Shown piece after piece: positions 18,346-28,841 of a stretch of DNA of 64,000 bases; position 1 is the stretch's first letter; each line of letters opens with the position of its first letter. This DNA is from Bartonella grahamii ATCC 700132 (GTDB lineage: Bacteria > Pseudomonadota > Alphaproteobacteria > Rhizobiales > Rhizobiaceae). The stretch covers positions 1-64,000 of the forward strand of contig NZ_JACX01000001.1 of the NCBI RefSeq assembly GCF_000518085.1, written 5' to 3'. The position numbers and the translations under genes were made by a program. The notes below the pieces were generated by a model. That model worked only from the letters and a program-made list of their open reading frames with translations. It ran no database searches and was not told the origin of the DNA.

Positions 18346-19552
18346 GTGCACAAACAACTGATGTTTCGGTTTTATGGGCTTGTTGTCTTACTATATCTCT
18401 CTGATATGGTTCTATTTTTAAGTAATCTTTGGAATGCTTATCGCATAACATCCTCATCGATTTTCCTAGGCATAACCATGGCTTTGGGCACCCTTACGCC
18501 TTACCTTTAAAAAAAAAGCGGACTTGTGCGCATTAAAGCCTCACTGCGGTTAGTCGATTTATACAAAAGGCGGATCATTATCTATAGCCTTCTTTTATTG
18601 ATTGCTCTTTTCCATTATGCTGATTCCCCCTTTGGTTTTATCGCTGTCTCTATCTCTATCGGCTATCTCTCTTTGATTACCTTAAGCACTCTCGAGACTT
18701 ATAATACTAAACTAGCACTTGGTGGTTATATTAGCGCCCAAAAAGCTTCCCGCATTATGCAAACAGTTGTGCAAATTGGCGCTTTTTTGGGAGCAGCACT
18801 GAGTGGTTATCTCTTAGAAGCGACCAGCCCTCAAGGGGCAGCGGCTGAAATTGGCTATAATGGTTTGATTGTGGCACTTTGTGTGTTTGACATCATTATA
18901 AGCCTTATAGCCGGATATATCATCTTTTGCGATGAATATAACGCTACAGATACCACAGCACTTGCAACCGATAAGAAGCCAGTACCTACACCGCAAGCGA
19001 ATGAACTCTCTTATGAGCTTAAACTTTTATGCGTCTGCATAGGACTTATTGGCTTTCATATTTGCGCTTATAATACGCTGGCAACCATTCTTTTTCAGAG
19101 TGTGAAAAATTTTGGCTCTGAATATTATGGACTTTGCAGTGCGGTTGCGGGCATGGGCGCTTTTTTGGCTGCTTTTATCAAAATCCCTCGCTTTGAATTT
19201 ATTCTCCCAGCCCTTATGTTGAGCGTAGCTGATCTTATTTTTAGCACCACACAATCGCCCTATTTGGCTGTGGTCTTTTGCTTTTTTATTGGCTTTTCAA
19301 TGAATACCATGCGAATTAATGCCCGCAAACATACGATTGAAGCGACTAAAACAGAGGCTCAAGCAGAGCTGGTGGGAAGCTATAGCGGCATGCTTTATAC
19401 TCTCTCCCAATCGGCAGGGTTATGTTATCCTTGGTCTTCTTACAAGCTCTGCCCTTATGGGTCCTCAAGCAGCTGTTTATCTTCTCCCCCTTATAGGCTT
19501 AATAATCTTTATTTATGTTCTTTTCCTTTTATCGCAGCGGAACAAAGTATGA
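18346..19552 (+). pseudogene. MFS transporter pseudogene (one nonsense codon, one frameshift)
   Basis: Reconstructed from GTG 18346 (ribosome site GGGGGA at 18335-18340) or ATG 18361 (MFRFYGLVVLLYLSDMV). The frame hits TAA at 18508-18510 inside an A-run, continues in the same frame (GLVRIKASLRLVDLYKRR), and then shifts to the +1 frame at GGG 19417-19419. There the last membrane segments (YVILGLLTSSALMGPQAAVY, LIFIYVLFLLSQRNKV in outline) are coded, ending at TGA 19550-19552. Repaired, it is about 401 residues with MFS-like segments. The stop overlaps the ATG of the ATP-grasp gene as ATGA, so the two were co-translated. The role is inferred: exporter of the product of the ATP-grasp ligase. Confidence 0.8.
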
Positions 19553-20755
19553 GAAAAACTATTCTTATTGTCGACCCTTTCTCCACGGGTGCCCTCTATG
19601 GCCCTGCTTTGCAAAAATTAGGCTATGCTTGTTATGGGGTTGTCTCTCAACCAGATCTTTTTTCACGCTATATGCTTTCTTATCAGGGAAAAGGCATGGC
19701 AGAAGCAAAACTTCATAATGTAGATGAGATAAAGACACGCTTTCCTATCGGCGCAATAGAGTCTGTGGTAGCAGGCGCCGAAGGAGGTATTTATTGTGCA
19801 GATCAATTGGCGGCTTATTATAATTGCCCTGGGAATAATCCCTCAACCACCGATTGGCGACGGAAAAAGGCAGCAATGCAAAAGCGCCTTTGTGAAAATG
19901 GTTTATCTTACATCCGATCAAAAATTCTTACAAAAGACAATTGTGCTATCGATGATTTTGAAAGCCACAGCGGCTATGTGGTAAAGCCAAATGATTCTGC
20001 TGGGAGTTGATGGTGTTTTGTTTTTCTCTAGCCGTGACGAAGTAGCAGCGTGGATTTCTGAGATTGACTGGACGCAAAAAAATATTTTTGGCACACCTAA
20101 CGAGACTTATTTGCTCCAAGAAAGATTGGAGGGAGAGGAATACATCGTAGATGCCATTGTAAAAGGAGATGCTATAAAGATATGTGCTTTATCACGATAT
20201 AAAAAAGGTATTTATAATGGAAGTGCCTTTGTTTATGAATCGCTTGATGTGCTTGATGCTCAAGATCCCTCTTATGCCCCTCTTATCTCTTATGCAAAAC
20301 AATGTATTCGCGCGCTGGGGATTGAATATGGACCCGCGCATATGGAAATCATGCAAACAGCTTGTGGTCCAGTGATGATCGAAGTAGGAGCCCGCCTCCA
20401 CGGAGGAATTGCACCCACTTTATTCGCGCATTGCTATGAAGATGATTTACTTGAAAGCTCCGTTAACCTTATTGCAGGCGTGTTTTCGCAAACACCAAGT
20501 CGCTTTAAGAAAAAAGGGCGTATTATCTTTCTTATCAACAAGATCGACGGTCATATTATAAAAGATGTTAACGTATGGCAACAAAAGCTTCATTCTTGGG
20601 AAAATGTGGTTCATTTTAAGCTCCTTTTTAAAGAAAATGAGCCCCTACCCCTAACCATCGATTTAAATACCTGCCCTGCCATTATAGCAATTTGGGGACA
20701 CAGTGATGATGAATTATCAGCTTTGGAGAGGATTATTCGTAGCAATTTCTTATAA
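19549..20755 (+). pseudogene. ATP-grasp ligase, single frameshift
   Basis: Starts at ATG 19549 within the ATGA overlap with the MFS pseudogene (MRKTILIVDPFSTGALYG). The frame stops at TGA 20008-20010, but the protein continues in the +1 frame from GGG 20002-20004, where losing one G would give SAGVDGV. Repaired it is about 401 residues. ATP-grasp features: the KPNDSAG lysine loop, LLQERLEGEEYIVDAI, and the metal/phosphate-binding IEVGARLHGG near the end of the fold. Family members of this size include amino-acid ligases that form amide bonds with ATP (BacD/carbamoyl-phosphate-synthase-like). The substrate cannot be read from sequence. Either a young pseudogene or a sequencing error in the G-run. 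Confidence 0.82.
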
Positions 20756-21467
20756 AATACAATAATTGGAAAGAAAACATAGATTCATCAGCGTAACTAA
20801 TTGAAAATATAGACAAATATTAAAAATTGATCAAGCTTAACGGATTAAACAATAAGGAAATAATTTTGTTTACAGCTTTATTGTTGAGCATTCACGAATG
20901 GATTCTGCTATTATCTCTATCTGAAACTCCCTACAAGCATGAAGCAGAAAAGTTATCAAGCATACTTAGTATACCTAATGACAACTGCTATTACCATGCG
21001 TGATGGCTCTAATGTAGGTGGATTTGAACTTTTAAATAATTTCTTAACTCTTGCATCACTCTATTTCCATACTTTTCAAATAATATTCAATAAGTTAAGT
21101 AAAATAAATATTTTTTATTTTGGGTTTTGGTGTGTTATTAATCTAAAGCATCTGAAGAGAATATATTAAAAGAACTAAAATATTTATATGTCGAGATTGA
21201 AGCAGCTCTATTTTACCCAAAAAAGAGCTATTATGACACAGGTGAATTTAGCTATTAATCTTTTGTTGCAAACAAGTGGAAAAAAATGCTGAACGTAGAA
21301 AAAGTTGCATAAGAATCTTTAACAAAAATGATTAAAATTTAGATAGAGTTACAAGGTATGAAATAAAATTGGTTCCATCAGTGCTGCAATTTTTTCTGGT
21401 TAATTTTTTCTACCGATATCGTTAAGGCTTTCTTCTAATGACATTGCCTATCATTAGAGGGAGATAT
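20756..21467 (+). other. Decayed coding remnants after the ATP-grasp gene
   Basis: No intact gene in about 710 bp. Coding-like fragments on the plus strand include 20866-21003 (LFTALLLSIHEWILLLSL, from a TTG with AAGGA upstream), the region around 21000 (DGSNVGGFELLNNFL), and 21140-21370, where one frame reads ENILKELKYLYVEIEAAL and then meets four stops. These look like a gene or genes destroyed by many mutations, older than the neighbouring single-frameshift genes. Family not recognised. Confidence 0.4.
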
Positions 21468-22660
21468 ATGATTGTTTTTCGAATTGTGACAGCACACAAA
21501 TTTCGTGATTTATTTTGCCCATCAAAAAGATGTTAGTTAGTTGAGTAAGTTAAAAAAATACATAGCATTCCGTATAATGCCGTGTGTATGTATAAAACTT
21601 TTCAGAATGATCGTGTTAATAGCAATGTTGAAGGAGTGCCTTTTTGGGAAAGATTATACAGCAATTACGAGTATCTCTAGGAAGAAAAGCGCTGATTTTT
21701 AGAACAGAGAGAAACATTGATCATAACAGTTTATTAGGCTAAACGCAGAATATTTATCCTAATAATTGATGATCGAATTGTAACAGTATAGGTTTTTGAT
21801 CATCATAAAGAAAAAAGTAGAGAGCATGTTTCTTTTAGTTAAGGAAGAGTGTTGCTCATTTTTCTTTCTAAAAGTAAGCAAATTCAAAGATAATTTTTTT
21901 GTTCTTATAGTGGTGATACAATAATTGTCGAAGTCCGTGAAGGGGAGATTCCAATACATTATTACAAAGTTTAATAAAAGCTGGAATACTTAAAAACTCT
22001 TTAGTTGCTATAATGATTTAAGAATACCAGATTAGGATACGAGCAATTCAAGAGCTCAAACCTTTGTGATAATATTGGTTTAGAATTACATCTTGTTCAT
22101 TCAGACGAGATGAGCCAATTATTATATGTCATAGAACCATATGGGTGGGGAATTTAAAAAAAGCTTATCTAGAATCTGACTTAAAGGTTTTTGGAACTTT
22201 AGTAGTAAGATTGGCTTGATCTCATGTTGCCCAAAAATTAGCACCCAATCTTGTTGTGACTAGACTAAATTTAGAAGATCTGCTCACTGAAGTTTTTATA
22301 ATATTATGAAATGATAAAAATATTAATATTTCTTCTTGTCCCGCACATGAAACAGATGCTATTTGTATTTGTTATCCTTTGCACCATTGTTCGAAATATA
22401 TTTTAGATGGTTGTCACTTGAAATATGTCTTGGAAAATTATTGGAAAGTAATTTCCTATTATTTGTCTCAATCTATGGGCGCAACGTTATCAAGTATAGA
22501 ATTCATGCTGACAGATGACTTGCAAAAAATAAGTACCTATGACGCATTTGAACTAAAATTTTATGAAAAACTGGAATTTAGTACCGAACCATCTTCGACA
22601 ATGGAGAAAATCATAAAATGGCTCGAGTCTCTGTTTAAGAGTGAGAAAGCTATTGCGTAA
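21468..22660 (+). pseudogene. Heavily degraded gene preceding the MFS transporter, family unknown
   Basis: A possible start is ATG 21468 with GAGGGAGA upstream (MIVFRIVTAHKFRDLF), but the frame is broken repeatedly. The most readable part runs from about 22050 (GLELHLVHSDEMSQLLYV), continuing in another frame (KKAYLESDLKVFGTLVVR, HVAQKLAPNLVVTRLNLE). From 22379 it is open to the stop at 22660 (SYYLSQSMGATLSSIEF). The total size would be about 400 codons. Its last 20 bases overlap the start of the MFS gene, so the two were one operon. I do not recognise the family. Confidence 0.5.
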
Positions 22661-23873
22661 TTCTGTTTTTCTTATGATTTTGATTGGTTGTTTGACGAGT
22701 TTTTGTGCTAGTGGTGTATTATCTATTGGCCTTTCTTTGTTACAATTCCAAGATACAACTGGAAAAGCATCTGCTACTTTAAATGTTGTTAATTTAATCG
22801 CAATTGGAATTGCAGGCTTATGTTTGGGAAATGTGTTGGTGCGCTATCAAGGCTTTATAATTGGGTTTTATAGTCAAATTATTTGCGCTTGTTTATTATC
22901 GTTCTTATTATTTATGAACAATCCGGTACTTATTTTATTTGTATTTTTTTTACTTGCTCTCTTGATGGGGGCTGATAATCCAAATAACAACAGTGCCTTG
23001 AATCAGCTGGTTCCAGCTCCCAAACAAAAAGCTGGAATTTTTGCATTTTATACTAGTTGCTGTCAGTTTTTTGTTATTATATCCCCATTGCTTATATATT
23101 TTATAATTGCGCATTTGGGGCACAAAATAGCCATAGCCTTTATTGTGTTTATTTATCTTTTGAATGCCAGCCTATGGTTTCGTATAAAATCTATACAACA
23201 AATAAACAGAACAAAAGAGCTATTAAAAAAGCCATCTCAAAAAGCTTATGGAGTTGGTTTTAGATGCCTTTGGCGAATTTCTGCGTTGCGTTTTTTAACG
23301 ATTAATCGTATTTTGAATAATTTTCTCTATACGGGTCCTATTGTTCTATTGCCACTTGTTCTTGCATCTATAACATCAGACAATACAAAATTTACAGCTA
23401 TTCAAAATACTATTTTTGCTTTGTCAGCACTGGGTTTTGTAGTCAATGGTCTTATCTCATCCTATTATTTACGGAAATTTCCATCTTTAATTCGTTTTTT
23501 TGTATGGGGAACACCGGCTTTTGCAGTGATCGCAATCTCTTTTGTTTTATATTTAAATTTTACTCAATATTCCCTTTACATTATGGGCTTTTTATTAGGT
23601 ATTGGGCAATTTTATTTTAGGGTATCGGGAATAACAATTGGACAAGCTATCACACCTAGTGAAAATTTAGCCGATGTGATTTTGGCAGGCGATGCCAGTG
23701 TACGCATCATAGCAGCTTTATTCTCTATTGTGCTTTTATATGCCGGAAATTTTTTTTCATTTTCTACATTATACGTCCTGTGTATATTTATAGGTTTTTG
23801 CGCCCCTTTATTTATTTTACACGGACTATCTATTTACATACAAAGCTTAGAAATAAAAGAAAGTGCCGCATGA
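22641..23873 (+). CDS. Major facilitator superfamily transporter
   Basis: 410 residues with about 12 membrane segments, from a GTG at 22641 (MRKLLRNSVFLMILIG). The reading frame is intact and of normal MFS length, unlike the gene just upstream whose end it overlaps by 20 bases. Typical features: an N-terminal hydrophobic hairpin, a charged central loop (KSIQQINRTKELLKKPSQK) dividing two six-helix halves, and ALGFVVNGLISSYYLRKFP in the second half. Substrate unknown; a small-molecule exporter is likely from context. That it survives while its operon partner has decayed suggests either retained use or recent loss of the partner. Confidence 0.85.
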   Translation: MRKLLRNSVFLMILIGCLTSFCASGVLSIGLSLLQFQDTTGKASATLNVVNLIAIGIAGLCLGNVLVRYQGFIIGFYSQIICACLLSFLLFMNNPVLILFVFFLLALLMGADNPNNNSALNQLVPAPKQKAGIFAFYTSCCQFFVIISPLLIYFIIAHLGHKIAIAFIVFIYLLNASLWFRIKSIQQINRTKELLKKPSQKAYGVGFRCLWRISALRFLTINRILNNFLYTGPIVLLPLVLASITSDNTKFTAIQNTIFALSALGFVVNGLISSYYLRKFPSLIRFFVWGTPAFAVIAISFVLYLNFTQYSLYIMGFLLGIGQFYFRVSGITIGQAITPSENLADVILAGDASVRIIAALFSIVLLYAGNFFSFSTLYVLCIFIGFCAPLFILHGLSIYIQSLEIKESAA

Positions 23874-24335
23874 ATGATCTTCAATTATTATATTACGTCA
23901 GCCTTTTTTTGATTATTGTATAGATAAAGATTTTGTACAAATATTCATGACATTAATTTGAAATGAGCACATTGCGTGAGAAAAGCTGAGGTGTTCGTTA
24001 GCTCTCATGTGAATAAAATGCATTTAGCCCGTTAATCGGAATTGCAAATAGCACTATGATCACCATTAATTCTGAAACTCTATCAGAAGTTAGTGATAAT
24101 GGCAAAAATCCCTTAATGATATTTGAAGAGATCGTTTATGCTAGATCAGGTTATCTAAAGATCGAGAGGAGAGTAACTTAGAAATTATAAAATTCATGGA
24201 AATTCAACTGCAATTTCTAGGTATACATAATGACAGATACAGATCGGCGCAAACTGGTCAATTGCAAACAGTAAAAAAATCCTGAGCTTTTTAAGCTATG
24301 TCATATCAAGCATATGAAAATTCGTTTTAAATTAA
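23874..24335. other. Gene-free spacer next to tRNA-Ser
   Basis: About 460 bp between the accessory MFS gene and the 3' end of tRNA-Ser. I looked for a copy of the tRNA 3' end as an attachment site here and at the other end of the accessory region and saw none by eye. Confidence 0.45.
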
Positions 24336-24425
24336 TGGCGGAGAGAGAGGGATTCGAACCCTCGATATGGTTTCCCATATACACGCGTTCCAGGCGTGCG
24401 CCTTCAACCACTCGGCCACCTCTCC
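24336..24425 (-). tRNA. tRNA-Ser (anticodon GGA)
   Basis: On the minus strand the gene starts GGAGAGGTGGCCGAGTGG, has a long variable arm, anticodon GGA in the loop CTGGAAC, T-arm GGTTCGAATCC, and an acceptor stem closing with TCTCTCC. Discriminator G and CCA are encoded (24336-24338). Its 3' end points at the accessory region (about 12.9-24.3 kb), the usual side for island integration. Confidence 0.95.
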
Positions 24426-24899
24426 AGAAGTCTCGCACTATACCTAGAAAGAAATAACGTGCAAGCCTAAATTATACATTCAAAGTTCAAAAAACAAATT
24501 CATTTATTAAAGTAAGAGCTTATATCTGTTGAATAACAAGCACATCCTGTCTTTTTAAGAAAAAACTTTTTCCGTGGATAGGTTTGTATAATACAATAAT
24601 GGGAATAAAAAGATTGTCACATCTATCTCATACGGTGTCTATGAATGGTATAAAATCTATTGAATAGCATCATCTTTCCTTAAATAAAAAGTACAAGCCA
24701 AGTACCATTACGCTATTTATCCCCTAATGTTGAAACATCCCTTGCTATTTGAGAGAATGTATAAAAGGCATTTATTCTTTCTTAAAGTGTTTTTCACACG
24801 CTACTCCTCCCTGTAACGTATAAAAGAATAATGTTTTACAGCACTAACGATCTGATTACTCTGCAAAATGAGTTAGCTCGTTCCCCTTAATGTTCTTTA
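24426..24899. other. Gene-free spacer with a dispersed repeat
   Basis: About 470 bp. The part around 24640-24780 (including TAATGTTGAAACA and the flanking bases) resembles the region 45880-46045 in the other big gap, so it is a copy of a diverged dispersed element. Nothing else recognised. Confidence 0.45.
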
Positions 24900-27449
24900 T
24901 CACCTTATATCCTTGCTTAGAGCACGTACAGCTCGTGCAGTTTCACATTGTAATGCTTTTTGTGCTAAAATTTTCATATCTTCAAAACTATGAGTCTGCA
25001 AACACGCCTTTACTGGAGAAATATCGCAAGATATCATAGAAAGCTCATTAATTCCCAACCCAGTCAAAATCATTGCACCAAAAGGATCTCCAGCCATACC
25101 ACCACATACACTAACCCAACACTTATGTTGTGAAGCTCCCTGAATAGTCTGATAAATCATACGCAAAACTGCTGGATCAAGGCTATCAGCTTCAGACACA
25201 AGGTACGGATTTTGCCGATCAACAGCCATTGTATACTGTGTTAGGTCATTGGTTCCAATTGAGAAAAAATCAACATGGGCGCTCAACACATCTGCCATAA
25301 TGGCGGCTGCTGGAACTTCGATCATAATACCAAGTTTTAATTTTGGTGCATCAATATCATTGCGGATTTCTTCTGCAATCTTTTTTATAGTGACAATCTC
25401 TGAAACAGACATTACCATCGGAAACACAATCCATAGATCTCCGCCTTCTTTTGCTGCTCGATACAAAGCACGTAATTGAGGCACCAAAAGATCACGTCGA
25501 CGTAACAAAAGCCGCGTCCCTCGAACACCTAAAAAAGGATTGTCCTCTTTAGATAAATGTAAATGCGTAACCTGTTTATCCCCACCAATATCGAGTGCAC
25601 GAATAATTAATGGCTTATCTCCTACAGCTGTAATCATCGCCCGATATGTATTAAATTGTAGCTCTTCATCCGGAATATGTGGATTCTCTAAAAACAAAAA
25701 TTCCGTGCGCATGAGTCCAACACCTTCAGCCCCCAAATCAAGCGCAACAGGAACCTGATTTGCGTAGTTGACATTAGCCATGATACGAATTCTTTGACCA
25801 TCTGTTGTTTGCGCTGGTAATCTACACGCACTTATTTCACTGACACGTTTTTGCACAACAGTATCAATATGCCTTTGAGCATCTTCAACGTCTTCAAGCG
25901 TAGGATCAAGATAAATAAACCCGTTATCGCCATCAATAATAGCCTGAATATCAGACTGTATCGCTAAAATATCATCACCTGCAGCAACAACCATTGGAAT
26001 ACCAAGAGTACGCGCCAAAATAGCTGTATGAGATAATGGACCTCCCCATGCTGTTGCTAATCCTTTTACCCTTGTACAATCAAGTTGTGCTACATCAGAA
26101 GGAGAAAGGTCATTTGTAACTAGAATTACACCATGTGGAATATCATTTAAAAAGAATGATCTATAGGATGGATTGATTTCACCTAAAACACGTCGACCAA
26201 CATCAACTAAATTAACAGCACGTGCTGCTAACAAAGGATTATCTACCTTAAAAAACATATCTGAAAATTGACGAACCGCTCTATCCCAAGACCAAGCGAC
26301 ACCATGACCTTCTGCTATAAAACGACAAGCTTGAGCTATTAAATTTTCATCTTCAAGTAAAACCATTTGCGCAGAAAAAATCGCAGCAGAATCTGCTCCC
26401 ATACGCACTGTAATATCAGAAATCACAGATGCCATTTTATGTTTTGTTTTTGTAAGAGCATTTTCAAGACATGCTGCACCAGCTGCAAAATCAATTGGCT
26501 GGTCTATTATAGAAATATCATTTTGCCTTAAAACAAAAATCTTACCAAATGCTAATCCTGAACTTGCTCCAACGCCAGAAATGCCTTTTTGCATAGAGCG
26601 TGGATACCAACCATGAAAAGCCTTTGTTTGAGATTCTATTGCTCTCATCAGGCATTTTTCACTAATACTCACTTTTTTTGCAATAGCAATGGCATCATTG
26701 AGAAGTTGTGCTCCTTCTGCAGCATCTGTAGAAAAAATCAGAACATCACCGTTTTTTGCTCCTAATTGCAATAAACCAACCAAATTTTTCATTTCAACGG
26801 CATATTGACCATGGCGAACTCTGATAGAATTTTGAGCCTTTTTCGCAAAATCAACCCAAAGAGAAGCTGGTCGTGCATGAAGACCACTTGGATAATCTAA
26901 AGTCCATTCCTGACACACCGAAAGGTCACCAATAAAAGTTTTTTCTATCTTCATATCTTGATCAAACAAAGTTGTAACAATTTGCTGTTTGTCCATGGTT
27001 GTTGCAAGTACTTCAAGCTGTTTTTTATCAAATAAAAGAGACGTCAATTTTTTACAAATTTCTCTATAGCGATCTGGACACGCTGCAATAGCAATAACCA
27101 AATGTGCTTTCTTGCCATCCTGCCACTCAACACCAGCAGGGACCTGTATAACAGCAACAGCGTCCTTGATAATTAAATCACGATTTTCAGCCATACCATG
27201 GGGAATGGCTATACCGTTTCCAAGCCAAGTATTGGTTGTTTCTTCACATGCGAGCATGCTTGCCAGATAACACTTATCAACCGCACCAACCTGCACAAGC
27301 AATTCAGCAGCAGCATAAATTGCATCATTTTTATGATCAAAAGCAGCTGCAAGTTGTACAGATCTTATAGACAAGATTTCACTCTCGATAAAATCTACAT
27401 TCATTGCTTCTGCTTTCTCACATCTTATCATGAATTCAAATTGCCTCAC
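24900..27449 (-). CDS. PTS multiphosphoryl transfer protein (EIIA-HPr-EI fusion)
   Basis: 849 residues with three phosphotransferase domains in one chain. An EIIA of the fructose/mannitol type (about residues 20-160) has its active His in NGIAIPHGMAENRD. HPr (about 175-265) has the active His in PSGLHARPASLW. Enzyme I (about 285-849) has the phospho-His in GGPLSHTAILAR and the C-terminal PEP-binding barrel (GVGLMRTEFLF, DFFSIGTNDLTQY, VCGGMAGDP). Enzyme I takes phosphate from PEP and passes it via HPr to EIIA. No EIIB/C permease is adjacent, so the chain may feed a distant permease or act in regulation. The start is uncertain: GTG 27449, or in-frame ATGs at residues 7 and 16, none with a strong ribosome site. 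EIIA homology begins after all of them. Confidence 0.93.
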   Translation of the reverse strand: MRQFEFMIRCEKAEAMNVDFIESEILSIRSVQLAAAFDHKNDAIYAAAELLVQVGAVDKCYLASMLACEETTNTWLGNGIAIPHGMAENRDLIIKDAVAVIQVPAGVEWQDGKKAHLVIAIAACPDRYREICKKLTSLLFDKKQLEVLATTMDKQQIVTTLFDQDMKIEKTFIGDLSVCQEWTLDYPSGLHARPASLWVDFAKKAQNSIRVRHGQYAVEMKNLVGLLQLGAKNGDVLIFSTDAAEGAQLLNDAIAIAKKVSISEKCLMRAIESQTKAFHGWYPRSMQKGISGVGASSGLAFGKIFVLRQNDISIIDQPIDFAAGAACLENALTKTKHKMASVISDITVRMGADSAAIFSAQMVLLEDENLIAQACRFIAEGHGVAWSWDRAVRQFSDMFFKVDNPLLAARAVNLVDVGRRVLGEINPSYRSFFLNDIPHGVILVTNDLSPSDVAQLDCTRVKGLATAWGGPLSHTAILARTLGIPMVVAAGDDILAIQSDIQAIIDGDNGFIYLDPTLEDVEDAQRHIDTVVQKRVSEISACRLPAQTTDGQRIRIMANVNYANQVPVALDLGAEGVGLMRTEFLFLENPHIPDEELQFNTYRAMITAVGDKPLIIRALDIGGDKQVTHLHLSKEDNPFLGVRGTRLLLRRRDLLVPQLRALYRAAKEGGDLWIVFPMVMSVSEIVTIKKIAEEIRNDIDAPKLKLGIMIEVPAAAIMADVLSAHVDFFSIGTNDLTQYTMAVDRQNPYLVSEADSLDPAVLRMIYQTIQGASQHKCWVSVCGGMAGDPFGAMILTGLGINELSMISCDISPVKACLQTHSFEDMKILAQKALQCETARAVRALSKDIR

Positions 27450-28740
27450 ATTTGAACACCAATATCTCTGATAAATTCCTTTTCAAAGCTGCATTTCCCA
27501 AAATACAAGCTATAAATACCACCACAGCTCTCTTTATATTTTACGAAATGTAGCTAAGTGAGGTGCTTAAATACCTCAATATAACCGATAATACAATTGG
27601 ATATTATCATCTAGCGAGGTGCTTAAAAGCATCATAAGCAAGTCTGCCTCTTACTCTTTTACTTTACAAAGACAAAACCCCGATTTTTACAGCACCAATC
27701 ACCTAAAAAACTATGTTTTAAAAACGCTCTCATTATCCCAAGTTATTCAACACAACTTTTCATTATTCTCCCTAAAAGAAAGCATCCTTCCCAATGATCT
27801 GTAACTTCAGCTAATATTTTAACTGATTCCTCAAAGTTTATTTAACCTATTATCCCTCTTTATAAATTCATTACATAATTATAAATCGCTCCATGCAACT
27901 TATCATCTTTAAAATTCCGTGCAGCTCATCCTATTATGCTAACTTATTGATATATAACATCTATGTATTTTAAGATACTCCTTTACTTCAATCAATATTG
28001 CAAACACACAATATTCTCTGTCGCATATTTGCAAAGTACGAGCATCACCCAAGCACCATCATCAACTACTAAAATCAAGAAAAACGCTATAAATAAGATA
28101 AATAAAGTAAAAAATAAAAAGCAGTTATTGCCTTAACCCCAGCTTTTATGCTTGTTTATTTTCAAAAATGTACAAGAAAATAATAGTGAAATCAGAAAAA
28201 ATATTCTTGAAGAGCGCTGATTGCACATTGGTTATTTTTATATCTTTAAACAGCGTCCTCCTTAAAAATATAATTTCACTCTCGATTTACCGAAAACTCC
28301 TTAATGCACGTCACTTTCAAAGTAATTTTGACTGCCATCTTATGGATTTTTTATCCCTATATCCTTTTAAATGAATAGCCCCACCTATCCACACCACCAC
28401 CTAAAAACAGTATGACAACTCATCAATACTACAATGCCAATAAAAAGATCCATCTTTATCAAAATGATTACATAAATAATGCTTTCATTAAATTTCTCAT
28501 AATTTCCTGAAAACAAACTGCTTCTCTTATAAAGAAATTACTAGACACTTCTTCATGCATAAAAAGAAAGTCTCTCCTTACTATTATTATACAGAAATTT
28601 ATCAACAAATTCTATCATAATATCAATACGTTCAGTACTAAATACTAACATAACACCGCACAAATCCCCCCTCATTGAGAAAAGCCATTTCCCCAATTCC
28701 ACCTTTTTCGTATATCTTCTACATTTATTATAGTACCAAA
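27450..28740. other. Long gene-free gap between the PTS gene and rpmA
   Basis: About 1.3 kb, AT-rich. Only short, unsupported ORFs on either strand. A small hairpin GAGGT...ACCTC lies at about 27560-27577, and its left part (GAGGTGCTTAAA) recurs at about 27617. These lie upstream of the PTS gene but I cannot assign a role. No integrase, RNA gene or coding remnant that I recognise. Confidence 0.5.
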
Positions 28741-28777
28741 ACAAAAAGGGAAAGATGAAATTCTATCTTTCCCTTTT
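28741..28777 (-). terminator. Rho-independent terminator of rplU-rpmA
   Basis: 13-bp perfect arms (28744-28756 and 28765-28777, AAAAGGGAAAGAT) with an 8-base loop. On the minus strand the stem ends in a T run, about 65 bp after the rpmA stop. The A/T-flanked stem could work in both directions. Confidence 0.85.
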
Positions 28778-28841
28778 AATACTTATAAAACCACAACTAC
28801 AATTCAATGGAATCTCGTTGATTGCTAGAGAGTGTTACAGA

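Noticed and set aside
18346-20755. Programmed frameshifting as the sole explanation of the two +1 shifts
   Set aside because: GGG is not a known slippery site for +1 shifts, and the MFS gene also has an in-frame stop, so ordinary decay is more likely.
28553-28744. 63-codon minus-strand ORF next to the rpmA terminator
   Set aside because: No ribosome site or recognisable motif; it abuts the terminator.
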